Positions 45,822 to 56,203 of a stretch of 64,000 bases of DNA are shown one piece after another. The DNA is taken from contig JAJZRU010000007.1 in assembly GCA_021802555.1 (NCBI GenBank), positions 43,697 through 107,696 of the forward strand, given 5' to 3'. The translations under genes and the position numbers were made by a program. The notes beneath the pieces are model-generated. The model was not told where the DNA came from. It saw nothing but the letters and a program-made list of their open reading frames with translations, and ran no database searches. This DNA comes from Pseudomonadota bacterium (lineage in GTDB: Bacteria > Pseudomonadota > Gammaproteobacteria > Burkholderiales > Thiobacillaceae). The stretch's first letter is position 1, and each line of letters opens with the position of its first letter.

Positions 45822-48800
45822 ATGGTCAGATCGCCCTCCCACCGACCGAAGACACTGCGCCGCACGCGCTTCCAGCCTCGTTTCCTGAGTCTGGGCGGCG
45901 GCCCGGGCCGCGCTCTTGCGAGCACCGCGGTATTGGCCTTGTCCGGCGTCTTGGTGTGCTCGCTGCCGCGCAGCGTCCAGGCCGCGCCGCCCATGCCGCT
46001 GCCGAACGCCTTGCCGCAACCCTGCGCCGCGGGAGGCTGCGGAGGGAACGCCTTCGTGCAAAGCGGCGCGGCCTCCGCGGTCACGACGCCCAACAACCTC
46101 ACCATCAATCAGGCGAGCCAGGCGGCCATCCTCAACTGGCAGAGCTTCGACATTGGCAAGAACGCCACGGTGCAGTTCAACCAGCCGGCCAACGGCGCGG
46201 CGCTCAACCGCATCTGGGACGCCAATCCGAGCCAGATCTACGGCGCGCTCAAGGCCACGGGACAGGTCTATCTCATCAACCAGAACGGCATCCTCTTCGG
46301 CCAGGGTGCGCAGGTGGACGTGGGGGGGCTGGTGGCATCCAGCCTGGACATCAAGAACAGCCGTTTTCTCCAGGGCCTGCTCACCGACACTCAGGGCAAT
46401 CCCGCCTTCTGCAACGACGCGCGGTGCAGCGACGGGGGGTTCGGAGCGAGCGGCAACGTCAACGGCTTCGTGGTGGTGGCGCAGAAGACCCGCATCACCA
46501 CGGCGGACGGCGGCAGTGTGCTGCTGCTGGCACCGGTGGTGGAGAACTCCGGTAGCATCCAAACGCCTGGCGGCCAGGCCATCCTCGCCGCCGGCAACCG
46601 CGTTTATTTGCAGGCGAGTCAGGACCCCAATCTGCGCGGCATCCTGGTGGAAGTGGACAACGATGCCCTCGCCAGCCAGGCGCGCGACGCGCTGCTCTAC
46701 GATCCCGGCAATCCCAATGCCGCGGGCAGCAAGGCCGTGCAGCATGATGTCAACGGCACAGCCAGCAATTTGGCGGGCGGCGATATCGAGGCCGCGCGCG
46801 GCAACGTCACCATGATGGGGTACGCCGTCAACCAGGCCGGCCGCGTTTCGGCGACCACCACGGTAGACCAGAATGGTTCCATCAAGCTGGAGGCGCGCTA
46901 CAACGTCGCGGCAGTGTCCAATAACCTGGTGAGCGGCACGTCGGACATACGCGCGACGTCCACCGGCACGGTGACGCTCGCTTCCGGCAGCGTCACCGAA
47001 GTGCTGCCGGAAACCTCGGACCCCGCGACCTCGACGGACGACCAGACGTTCAATCCCTCCCGCGTCGAAGTGATGGGGCAGACCGTCATCCTGCAAGGCG
47101 GCAGCCGCATCACCGCGCCGGGCGGCGTAGTGACGCTGGCCGCGCTGTCCTCCATCAATACCGATGCGCCTTTGGCCAACAACGTCAACCCCTACCAGAA
47201 CATCTACAAGGGCAACACGCTCAGCGCCTTCCTCAATCCCGGCTATCTGCCCAACCAGGGTTCCAGCGCCCATCCCACGCAGGCGCGCGTCTACGTGGAC
47301 AGCGGCGCGACGGTGGATGTCTCGGGCACGCCGTTGGTCTACGTGCCGGTGGCCCGCAACGTCATTCCGGTGACCCTGCGCGGCACCCAATTGGCCGCGT
47401 CGCCCATGCAATCGAGCGGGCCGCTCTATGGCCAGACCGTCTACGTCGATATCCGCCAGGGCACGCCGCTGGCCAATTACGCCGCCGAGGAAGCCGGCAT
47501 CGCGCGCACCGTGGCTGAGCGTACCGGCGCCGGCGGCACGGTGAATCTGTTCTCCAGCGGCGACGCCGTGGTCAAGGCAGGCGCCACGGTCGATGTCTCC
47601 GGCGGCCAACTGGTGTACACCCCCGGCCTGGTGCACGACCCCAGTGTGCTGCTGGCGCAGAATGGACAAAAGTACAACATCGCCCAGGCGCCGGCCTCGA
47701 TCGCCTACCGCAGCGTGGGCGACCGCTACAGCGTGACCAGCAACAAATGGGGCGTCACGCAAAGCTGGTATCTGCTGACCTCCGACGCCCGGGGACACTG
47801 GGAGTATGGCTATACGGAAGGCCGCCCGGCCGGCAGCTTCAACGTCGAAGCGCCCGCGGCCAGCGTCGACACCGGCGCGCTGATTGCGCGCACCACGCCC
47901 GGCATCTATCAGCGCCTGCCCTATGCCGGCCCCCCCGCGGCCGTGGGCACCGGGCTGCCGCAGTACAAGGACATCTGGACCCATCTGCCAGAAGGCGGCA
48001 CGGCCAGCTTCGGCAATGGCCAGGCCTTGGCCAGCAACGGCCTCACCGATTACCTGCTCGACCAGCCCGTCGCGCTGCAAGGGAACACGCCTCCCGCACC
48101 GGCTGCGGATGCGCCCGTGCTGACTTCCGCGACGCCGCTGACGCTGGATCCCAAGGCCCTGGGTGCGAACGGCTTCGCCAACCTCAATATCTACGCCAAC
48201 CAGGCGCTTTCCATGCCTGCCGGCGAGACGCTGGATCTGGGCCCCGGCGGGGTGGCGAATTTCACCGCGGGCAGGATGGATATCGCCGGCCGGTTCGTGC
48301 TGCCGGGCGGCAGCCTCCGTCTGGCGACGGCCGTGACCGCGGCCTACCCCGGCGGCGGGGCCTTGAATTTCTCCGGGGATGTCGCCGCCCAGGGCCTGTG
48401 GGTAAACGATTTGCTGAGCCTGCAGGCGGGCGTTGTGCCTATCGGCCCGGTGGTCCTCGACGGCGGGCAGGTCAGCCTCGCGTCCTCCGGCGCGCTGACC
48501 GTGAGCGACCAGGCCCGCATCGACGTGTCCGGCGGCGCCTGGCTGACGGGAACCAACCAACTGATGGGCGGCAAGGGCGGCAGCATCAAGCTCGCCACCG
48601 CGGACAATCTGGACTACCCCAGCCTCACGCTGGGTGCCGAGGCGACTCTCCTGGGTTATGGCGTGATGGTCGGCAACGCGCCGGGCGCGGGCGGCAGCCT
48701 GAACCTGACCTCGGACGACCTGCGGCTGGGCAGCGGCGCGGGCCCCTTCGGCACATCGCCGGATTTTTTCACCCGCGGCGGCTTTACCAACTATGTGCTT

Positions 48801-51800
48801 ACCGACACCTCGCCCGGCGGAACGTCGCTGATGCTGAACCAGGATCTGGCGCCGCGTGCGGATGTTCTCCAGGTGGACCCGAGCCTCGCGCGCGCCGCGC
48901 CGGGGGGTGATCTCGCCGCCCTGGCACAGCCATACGCTCCGCCCGATTATCTGCGCGCGCCGGCCAATCTGGGCATCGCGTCCAAGAACGGCAGCATCGA
49001 AGTGGCGCCAGGCACGACCTTGAGCGTCGATGTCGGCGGAACCCTCAGCCTGAGCGCCAAAAACCAGTTGCGCATCTTCGGCACGCTGGATGCGCCGGCA
49101 GGCCATATCAATCTCACGCTGCTGACCAATGCCAACGATTCCTACAATCCCGCCGCCTACCTCTGGCTGGGAAGCCAGTCGAAGCTGCTGAGCCGCGGCG
49201 CGCTGGTGAGCCGGCCCAATGACGCCGGCCTGGCCCTGGGACAGGTGAAAGCGGGCGGCAGCGTTCGGCTCGACGGCGGCTTCGGCGCGATCGTGGGCCA
49301 GGCCGGCTCGCTCATCGATGTCAGCGGCATCTCTGCTGCCCTCGATGTGCCCGCGCCCAGCGGCCTGGGCCTGCAACGCACCGGGGTGGCAAGCAACGCC
49401 GGCAGCATCAGCGCGAGCGCGACCGAAGGCGTGTTTCTCGACAGCACCCTGGCCGGCCGGCCGGGCGGCGAGGGCGCGGCGGGGGGCAGCTTCAGCCTGA
49501 ACATGAATCGGGGGGTGGGATTCAGCTATTCGGACAGCCCCAGCTTCCCCACCGGCGCGCGCGTCGTCAATGTCCAGGACGGCAACGGTTTCGTGCCCTT
49601 GGGCCTCACGCCCGGCCAGCCGCTGCCCGCTGCCACTAACGGGCAGGGCTATGTCTCCGCGGCGATGCTCAGGGCGGGCGGCTTCGACCAAGTGGCCCTC
49701 TCCAGCCAGGATCGCATCGACCTGGCCAACGCCGCCTCCCTGCAAGCCCGGCACAGCGTGACCTTGTCCGCCCCCGAAATCAAGGTGGCCGGCAACGCGG
49801 CGATCGAATCCGCCTACGTGAGCCTGGGCAACGACGATGCGCAAAATCAGCCGGCCACGGCGCCGCAGCCGGGCAGCGGCCAGCTCGACGTCCTTGCCGG
49901 GCTCATCGATTTATGGGGCACGTTCAGCCTGTCGGGGGTCGCGCAAACGAATCTGTACGCCGACGGGGACATCCGCCTGAACGGCGTGCTCGATCAGAAC
50001 GCCGGCCCCAATGCACTGCCCACCGCCAGCCCAGGCATTTATGTGAGCTATGTCGGCGCGTTGACGACGACCGGCAACGTCGACTTGAGCGCTGCCCAGG
50101 TCTATCCGACCACGCTCAGCCAATACCGCCTCGCCGTGCAGGACGGCAGCGGCCAGCCGGCCGGCCACATCGGCTTCCACGCCGTGGGAACCGCCGCCCC
50201 GGTCCTGTCTGCGGGCGGCCGATTGCAGGTGTCGGCCGCGCAGATCGAGCAGGCGGGCGTGGTGAAGGCGCCGCTGGGCAGCGTGGAACTGGATGCCGCA
50301 CAGAGCCTCGATCTTGCGCCGGGCAGCCTCACTTCCGTTGCCGGCGAGAACCAGACCGTCCCCTTCGGCAGCTTCACTTCCAACACCTGGACCTACAACG
50401 GCGGCATCGTCAGCACCGACACCCTGCCGCAAAAATCCCTGGTGCTGCGCGGCAACCGGCTGAACCTGCAAAGCGGCGCCACGGCGGACATTTCCGGCGG
50501 CGGCGAACTCTATGCCTACGAGTACGTGGCCGGCCCGCCCGGATCGCAGGATGTGCTGGCAGGCGGCAGCTACGCCGTGCTGCCCGGCCTCAATCCCCGC
50601 TATGCGCCGAACGACCCGCAATATTCCGCCGCTCAGCCGGTAGCGCCGGGCATCAGCGTCTATCTGGCCGGCGGTGCCGGGCTGGCCGCGGGTTATTACA
50701 CGCTGCTGCCGGCCCGCTATGCGCTTCTGCCGGGCGCTTATCTGGTGACGCCCGCGGCCGGCTACGCCAACCTGCAGCCGGGCATCAGCGTGGCGCAGCC
50801 CGACGGCACCACAATCGTTGCGGGCAAGAACGCGAGCGTTATCGCGACACCGGGAGGCACGGGCACCCAGATGAATTTCGGCTACACGGCCGACGCCCTC
50901 TGGTCTGGCTTTGCCGTGACCCCCGGCAGTTGGGCGCGCGGCCAGTCCAGCTATGTCGACCATTACGCCAGTGCCACCTTTGCCGCAGCGGCCCAGGCGG
51001 CCGGGACGGCCACGCCGCGCCTGCCCGTGGATGCCGGCCAGCTCGTTTTCGCGGCGACGGGAAGCGGCGCGAACCTGGGCCTCAAGGGCGATGTGCTGGC
51101 TGCCAGCCCTCAAGGCAGCGGCGGCGCCATCGATATCGACAGCGCGGGGCAGAACATACGCATCGTCGCCGCGCCGGACGCTGCCGATACCACTTCCCTG
51201 CAGCTGAGCGCCGGCGACCTCAACCGCTGGGGCGCGGAAAGCCTGCTCATCGGCGGGCAGCGCAGTTTCTCTTCGACAGGCGTGACGCTGAGCGTGAATA
51301 CCGCAAACGTCACGGTGGACAACGCCGGCACGCCCCTGGTGGCTCCCGAGATACTGCTCGCCGCGCTCCAGGACGTGACCATCGATGGCGGTGCCACCGT
51401 GCAGGGCAAAGGCACGCCCCATGCCAACCCCGCGGCCATCAACGTGAGCGGAGACGGCGCCTTGCTGCGCGTTTCGGGCGGCGGGTTGGCGCCGGTGCTG
51501 CGCAGCGGCGTCGCCGGCAACAGCGGCCGCGTCGTTCTGGCGCCGGGCGCCGGCGTGCTGGCCGACAACGCCATCACCCTCGATTCCAGCCTCGACCCGG
51601 TGATTGATGATAGCGCCGTGCTGCAAGGGCAGGCCTTGAGCCTGGGCGCCAGCCGCATCAGCCTGGGCGATGCGGGCGGCGCGGCGGTGTCCGGGCTGTT
51701 GCTGGGCGACACTCTGCTCGGCCGCTTGCAGCAGTTCAGCCAGCTGGATCTGACCAGCTACAGCACGCTGGACTTCTATGGGGCTTCGGGCCTCGGGCTC

Positions 51801-54800
51801 GCGGCGCCCATCGCTACTCTGAACCTGCGCGCCCAGGCCATCCGTGGCTTCAATGATGCGCAAGTGACGATCAATGCGCAAAACTTCGCCTTCTCCAACC
51901 CCGGTGCGGCCAGCACCGAGGCCTATCAGGGCAGCGGGGGCGGCACGCTTGCCGTCAACAGCCAGACCATTGATCTGGGTGCCGGCGACAAGGCCATCCA
52001 GGGGTTCGCCCATACCACTCTCAAGGCCGCCCAAGAAATCACGGGGCAGGGCAGGGGCAGCCTGGCGATCGATGGCGACATCGAGCTGAAAAGCGCGCGC
52101 GTGACCTTGAGCGCGAAAGCGGCGCAGACGATTTCCGCCACCGGCAACATGACCCTCACGTCTTCGCCCGGGCAATTCGCGGCCGCCGACAGTCTGGCGG
52201 CCAGCCTGACCCTGCAAGGCAAGACCATTGCGCAGAATGGCCTGATCGATCTGCCCACCGGCAGCGTCACTCTTAGGGCAACGGGCGCAGACGCGAACGG
52301 TATGGGCATCGTGCTGGGCACAGGCTCCGCGATACGCGCCGGCGCACTCGCGCAAACTTTAGGCAGCACCACATCGTATGCGCCTGCCGGGCAGGTGACA
52401 CTGCAGGCCGACAGCGGCAACATCGTCGCGCAGGCCGGCGCGGTGGTTGATGTCGCTGCGCCGGATGGGGGCGATGCCGGCAGCTTTACGGTGACCGCGA
52501 TGCAAGGCAACGTGAGCCTGGCCCAAGCGGATTTGCGCGGCAACGCGGCCTCGGGCCGGCAGGGCAGTTTCACTTTGGATGCGGGCACGGTGGAAGCCAG
52601 TGCGGGCCTGGCCGACAATAATTTTTCGGCGCTCAACAGTGCCCTGGAGCATGGCGGCTTCGGCCAGAGCCGCAGCATCGAAGTACGGCGCGGCGATCTC
52701 ACGGTGGCCGCCGGCGACACCGTGACGGCACACAACATAAGCATTGTTGCGGACGGCCAGGATGGTGCCGGCAATCTGCACGTGTCCGGCACTCTGGATG
52801 CCTCGGGGCGCACTGGCGGGAAAGCTGGCGGCCGGATTCGCCTCTATGCGGCGAAGAATGTCGATCTCGTTCAGGCCAGCGTGAAGGCCAGAGGCAACGG
52901 CGCCCAGGGCGGGCGGGTGGAAATCGGCACCACGACGGGTGCGATCGATTTCGACAGCGCCAGTCGCATCGATGTCACCGGGCAGACCCAGGGCGGCACG
53001 GTGCTGCTGCGCGTTCCCCGCGCCGGTTATCCAAACAATCTCGCCGTTGCGCCGCAGAACATCGTCGGCGCCCGCGACGCCGCGGTGGAAGCCTTCAAGA
53101 CCTACGACGCCAGTGCGACCGGCACCGTGGACAGCGTCATCGGCCAAGCCGAAACGGATGCCGCCCAGTTCATGCAAACCGCCGCGTCTTTGCCCACCGG
53201 ATTGCAACTACGGCCCGGCGTGGAAATCGACAGCAGCGGCAATCTGGCGCTCAACAACAGCCTCAATCTCCACGACTGGAGTTCCGGCGCGAGCACCGCG
53301 CCGCTCATGCTGACCCTGCGCGCGCATGGCAACTTAAATATTTTCACCCAGGCCCAGGCAACGACTGCGCAAAGCCTGAGCGACGGCTTCGATAGCGCCG
53401 GGAAACTCATCGCGGGGCCCTCGTCCTCCTACCGGCTGGTGGCAGGTGCGGATACGGCCAGCGCCGATCCTCTTGCTGTCGTCAACGGCAATGGCAATTT
53501 CACGCTCGGTGCCGGCAGTGCCAAAGCGACCGGTTTTGGCGGCGCCTCCAGCGTCAGCTACACCTTCAAACAGATACGCACGGGCACCGGCAATATCGAC
53601 ATCGCCGCGGGCGGCAATGTGGTGTTCGGCAACCAGCAGTCCGTGGTCTACACCGCCGGCGTACCCGATCCCGCCAGCCCGGCAGCCGCGCCGCAGAATA
53701 CCGGGCTTGCGCCGGGCTATTTCCCCAGCGGCGGCGGTGATGTCAGCGTCACAGCGGGCGGCAACGTGAACAGTACCGCGGCGTCTAATGCCACCAATCA
53801 GTTCGTTACGGAGTGGCTGCAGCGTGGCCAACTGCAGAGCGCCGATGGCAGTGCATATGCGCCTGCGGCTTGGTGGGTGAACTATGGCGCTTTCAGCCAG
53901 AACCTGGGCGCCTTGGGCGGCGGCGCCGTCGAGGTGGCCGCGGGCGGCGATGTCAGCAATCTCAGTGCCTCCGTTGCCTCCGCCGGCTACTTCAATCCTG
54001 TTGCCGGGAACAATGTGAATTTTGGCGGCGGTGATCTGACTGTCGCTGCCGGGGGCAACATCAACAGCGGGCAGTTTTATGTGGGCCTGGGGCAAGGCCG
54101 CCTGCAGGCCGGCGGCAGCCTGGGGGCATCGCTTACCAGCGCCGGAAGCGGTGCCCCGATCTACACCCTGCTGGGCCTGGGGGAGGGCGGCTGGGATGTC
54201 GTCACGCGCGGCGATCTGGGTCTCCTTGCCGTGGTGAACCCCACCGTCTTGGGCCAGGGTGCTTCGCAGAAACTCGGCTTCACCAAACCCAAGACCTATT
54301 TCTTCACTTACGGCGATCAGGGCCAAGTCAGCCTGGCCAGCGTGGCGGGAAGCATCACGCTCGACAGCGATGTCAACAAGTTGGTCGCCCGGCTGCCGCT
54401 CATCACCAACTCCCTCACCGCGCATCCTGAACTCGCCGCTTGGCCCGCCGGCTTGAACGCCACGGCCTACGCCGGCGATGTCCAGATCGACAATCCCATC
54501 ACCCTGTATCCCTCGGCAACGGGCAACCTCGCCTTGCAGGCGGGAGGCGATATCGTCATGAACGGCACGATCACGATGTCGGATGCCAGTCCGGGCCTCT
54601 TAAACAGTGCTGCACCGCAAAACGGCAGCAGTCAGGTAGCATCGGGAAACCTGACGGCCCAGTTGTATGCTACCGACCTCCTGCATCTGGGGGACGCGAC
54701 GCCGGTCACGGTCGCGGCCAACGGCAGCATCCTGGGGCCGACCACCTCGCAAGACTCCTTCATCCTGCCCAAGGCCGCCCAGTTCGACGCCGGGCGGGAC

Positions 54801-56165
54801 ATTCTCTATCTCTCCTTCGTGGCGCAGAATCTCGCGCCCGGCGACGTCACCCGCCTGACGGCCGGCCGCGACATCGTCATGACGCCGGCGGGCAGCGCCA
54901 ACGACAGCACCAACCGCATCCTGCTGCACGGGCCGGGGCAACTGGTGTTGCAGGCGGGACGCAACGTGGACCTGGGCACCGCCCAGGGCGTGGTGACCGA
55001 CGGCAATGTCAGCAACCCGCTCTTGCCATCGCCGCAGGGCGCGGCGGTCACGGTGCTGGCGGGCCTGGGCGGGAACGCGCCGGATTACCAGGATTTCGCT
55101 ACGCAATATGTGGCGTGGTACCTGGGCTATTACCAGCAGCAGGCCGAGCAACACCCCGATGACGCGGGCGCGCAAAGCGCTTATGCAGCGGCTCAGCAGG
55201 CGGCGAATTCGTTCGACGCCGGCTACCAGTCCTATGAAGCGGGCTATGCCGCACAGCCGGGTGCCACGGCAGCAGAGGCGAAGGCCGCCTTCAACCACGG
55301 CCTGCCCTACGACCTGCGCAGCTTCCTCGACAAAGTGTTCTATTTCAGGCTGACCACGGCGGCCGGCGAAGGCACCGCGGGCAAGGGCTATGGCAACGGC
55401 TACGATGCCATCGCCACGCTGTTTCCGGACCCGGGCTATCAGGGCGATCTCACCATGTACTACAGCCAGATCAAGACCCTGCGCGGCGGCGGCATCGATC
55501 TGCTGGTGCCGGGCGGCATGATCAATGCCGGCCTGTCCAATCCGGCGGTGTCCAAGGACAAGCTCGCCAACCTGGGCATCGTCACGGCGGGCGGGGGGGA
55601 CATCAACGCCTTCCTCAAGGGCGATTTCCTCGTCAACCAGTCGCGCGTCTTCACGCTGCTGGGCGGCAACATCCTCATCTGGTCGTCCGATGGCAGCATC
55701 GACGCCGGGCGCGGCGCCAAGTCCGCCAGCGTCACGCCGCCGCCCGTGCTGACCTTCGACCCCAAGACCGGCCGCTTCACGCTGGACACCACGGCCTCGG
55801 TGACCGGCAGCGGCATACGCACCCTGCAGGCGGCAAAAGACGTAGCGGCCGGCACCGTGACCCTGGCGGCACCGCACGGCGTGGTGAATGCCGCCGACGC
55901 CGGCATCGGCGCGGCAGGCAACGTGCTCATCGCCGCCGCCGTGGTCAAAGGCGGCGACAACATCTCCTCCGGCGGCACCACCACCGGCGTGCAGATGAGC
56001 ACGGCCGGCGCCAATGCAGGTGCCATCACCGCGGCCGGCAGCACCGGATCGGATGTCGCCAAGGCCACGCAGGATTTGGTCAGCAGCCTGACTCAGGCAC
56101 CGACCAGCGCCTCCTTCATGCCCACCCTGCTCGACGTCGAAGTGCTGGGCTTCGGTGGGCAATGA
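45822..56165 (+). CDS. Giant two-partner secreted exoprotein (TpsA, filamentous haemagglutinin family)
   Basis: 3447 residues. An extended signal peptide (about 54 residues, Arg-rich n-region, ending RSVQA) precedes the TPS domain (about 70-330), whose hallmarks are all present: NNLTINQASQAAILNWQSFD, NRIWD, and INQNGILFGQGAQVDVGGLV. The remainder is Gly/Ala/Ser/Asp-rich repeats predicted to form a beta-helix. A helical insert (YYQQQAEQHPDDAGAQSAYA, about 3105) and QIKTLRGGGIDLLVPGG follow near the C-terminus. No toxin domain or cell-wall anchor was recognised, so an adhesin or matrix role is more likely than contact-dependent inhibition. The next gene overlaps its stop. Confidence 0.93.
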   Translation: MVRSPSHRPKTLRRTRFQPRFLSLGGGPGRALASTAVLALSGVLVCSLPRSVQAAPPMPLPNALPQPCAAGGCGGNAFVQSGAASAVTTPNNLTINQASQAAILNWQSFDIGKNATVQFNQPANGAALNRIWDANPSQIYGALKATGQVYLINQNGILFGQGAQVDVGGLVASSLDIKNSRFLQGLLTDTQGNPAFCNDARCSDGGFGASGNVNGFVVVAQKTRITTADGGSVLLLAPVVENSGSIQTPGGQAILAAGNRVYLQASQDPNLRGILVEVDNDALASQARDALLYDPGNPNAAGSKAVQHDVNGTASNLAGGDIEAARGNVTMMGYAVNQAGRVSATTTVDQNGSIKLEARYNVAAVSNNLVSGTSDIRATSTGTVTLASGSVTEVLPETSDPATSTDDQTFNPSRVEVMGQTVILQGGSRITAPGGVVTLAALSSINTDAPLANNVNPYQNIYKGNTLSAFLNPGYLPNQGSSAHPTQARVYVDSGATVDVSGTPLVYVPVARNVIPVTLRGTQLAASPMQSSGPLYGQTVYVDIRQGTPLANYAAEEAGIARTVAERTGAGGTVNLFSSGDAVVKAGATVDVSGGQLVYTPGLVHDPSVLLAQNGQKYNIAQAPASIAYRSVGDRYSVTSNKWGVTQSWYLLTSDARGHWEYGYTEGRPAGSFNVEAPAASVDTGALIARTTPGIYQRLPYAGPPAAVGTGLPQYKDIWTHLPEGGTASFGNGQALASNGLTDYLLDQPVALQGNTPPAPAADAPVLTSATPLTLDPKALGANGFANLNIYANQALSMPAGETLDLGPGGVANFTAGRMDIAGRFVLPGGSLRLATAVTAAYPGGGALNFSGDVAAQGLWVNDLLSLQAGVVPIGPVVLDGGQVSLASSGALTVSDQARIDVSGGAWLTGTNQLMGGKGGSIKLATADNLDYPSLTLGAEATLLGYGVMVGNAPGAGGSLNLTSDDLRLGSGAGPFGTSPDFFTRGGFTNYVLTDTSPGGTSLMLNQDLAPRADVLQVDPSLARAAPGGDLAALAQPYAPPDYLRAPANLGIASKNGSIEVAPGTTLSVDVGGTLSLSAKNQLRIFGTLDAPAGHINLTLLTNANDSYNPAAYLWLGSQSKLLSRGALVSRPNDAGLALGQVKAGGSVRLDGGFGAIVGQAGSLIDVSGISAALDVPAPSGLGLQRTGVASNAGSISASATEGVFLDSTLAGRPGGEGAAGGSFSLNMNRGVGFSYSDSPSFPTGARVVNVQDGNGFVPLGLTPGQPLPAATNGQGYVSAAMLRAGGFDQVALSSQDRIDLANAASLQARHSVTLSAPEIKVAGNAAIESAYVSLGNDDAQNQPATAPQPGSGQLDVLAGLIDLWGTFSLSGVAQTNLYADGDIRLNGVLDQNAGPNALPTASPGIYVSYVGALTTTGNVDLSAAQVYPTTLSQYRLAVQDGSGQPAGHIGFHAVGTAAPVLSAGGRLQVSAAQIEQAGVVKAPLGSVELDAAQSLDLAPGSLTSVAGENQTVPFGSFTSNTWTYNGGIVSTDTLPQKSLVLRGNRLNLQSGATADISGGGELYAYEYVAGPPGSQDVLAGGSYAVLPGLNPRYAPNDPQYSAAQPVAPGISVYLAGGAGLAAGYYTLLPARYALLPGAYLVTPAAGYANLQPGISVAQPDGTTIVAGKNASVIATPGGTGTQMNFGYTADALWSGFAVTPGSWARGQSSYVDHYASATFAAAAQAAGTATPRLPVDAGQLVFAATGSGANLGLKGDVLAASPQGSGGAIDIDSAGQNIRIVAAPDAADTTSLQLSAGDLNRWGAESLLIGGQRSFSSTGVTLSVNTANVTVDNAGTPLVAPEILLAALQDVTIDGGATVQGKGTPHANPAAINVSGDGALLRVSGGGLAPVLRSGVAGNSGRVVLAPGAGVLADNAITLDSSLDPVIDDSAVLQGQALSLGASRISLGDAGGAAVSGLLLGDTLLGRLQQFSQLDLTSYSTLDFYGASGLGLAAPIATLNLRAQAIRGFNDAQVTINAQNFAFSNPGAASTEAYQGSGGGTLAVNSQTIDLGAGDKAIQGFAHTTLKAAQEITGQGRGSLAIDGDIELKSARVTLSAKAAQTISATGNMTLTSSPGQFAAADSLAASLTLQGKTIAQNGLIDLPTGSVTLRATGADANGMGIVLGTGSAIRAGALAQTLGSTTSYAPAGQVTLQADSGNIVAQAGAVVDVAAPDGGDAGSFTVTAMQGNVSLAQADLRGNAASGRQGSFTLDAGTVEASAGLADNNFSALNSALEHGGFGQSRSIEVRRGDLTVAAGDTVTAHNISIVADGQDGAGNLHVSGTLDASGRTGGKAGGRIRLYAAKNVDLVQASVKARGNGAQGGRVEIGTTTGAIDFDSASRIDVTGQTQGGTVLLRVPRAGYPNNLAVAPQNIVGARDAAVEAFKTYDASATGTVDSVIGQAETDAAQFMQTAASLPTGLQLRPGVEIDSSGNLALNNSLNLHDWSSGASTAPLMLTLRAHGNLNIFTQAQATTAQSLSDGFDSAGKLIAGPSSSYRLVAGADTASADPLAVVNGNGNFTLGAGSAKATGFGGASSVSYTFKQIRTGTGNIDIAAGGNVVFGNQQSVVYTAGVPDPASPAAAPQNTGLAPGYFPSGGGDVSVTAGGNVNSTAASNATNQFVTEWLQRGQLQSADGSAYAPAAWWVNYGAFSQNLGALGGGAVEVAAGGDVSNLSASVASAGYFNPVAGNNVNFGGGDLTVAAGGNINSGQFYVGLGQGRLQAGGSLGASLTSAGSGAPIYTLLGLGEGGWDVVTRGDLGLLAVVNPTVLGQGASQKLGFTKPKTYFFTYGDQGQVSLASVAGSITLDSDVNKLVARLPLITNSLTAHPELAAWPAGLNATAYAGDVQIDNPITLYPSATGNLALQAGGDIVMNGTITMSDASPGLLNSAAPQNGSSQVASGNLTAQLYATDLLHLGDATPVTVAANGSILGPTTSQDSFILPKAAQFDAGRDILYLSFVAQNLAPGDVTRLTAGRDIVMTPAGSANDSTNRILLHGPGQLVLQAGRNVDLGTAQGVVTDGNVSNPLLPSPQGAAVTVLAGLGGNAPDYQDFATQYVAWYLGYYQQQAEQHPDDAGAQSAYAAAQQAANSFDAGYQSYEAGYAAQPGATAAEAKAAFNHGLPYDLRSFLDKVFYFRLTTAAGEGTAGKGYGNGYDAIATLFPDPGYQGDLTMYYSQIKTLRGGGIDLLVPGGMINAGLSNPAVSKDKLANLGIVTAGGGDINAFLKGDFLVNQSRVFTLLGGNILIWSSDGSIDAGRGAKSASVTPPPVLTFDPKTGRFTLDTTASVTGSGIRTLQAAKDVAAGTVTLAAPHGVVNAADAGIGAAGNVLIAAAVVKGGDNISSGGTTTGVQMSTAGANAGAITAAGSTGSDVAKATQDLVSSLTQAPTSASFMPTLLDVEVLGFGGQ

Positions 56166-56203
56166 GTCAAGGCAACCCCTATAGAGATTCCTACCAAAGC
56201 CGA

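Noticed and set aside
43848..49844. A 1998-codon open frame on the minus strand opposite tpsB/tpsA
   Set aside because: It is the antisense shadow of GC-rich tpsB and tpsA, has His/Gln/Arg-rich random composition and no domain, and the + strand genes are unmistakable.
45822..56165. Contact-dependent inhibition (CdiA-type) system
   Set aside because: No C-terminal toxin domain, VENN-like motif or small immunity gene follows; the next gene is an ExbB fusion.
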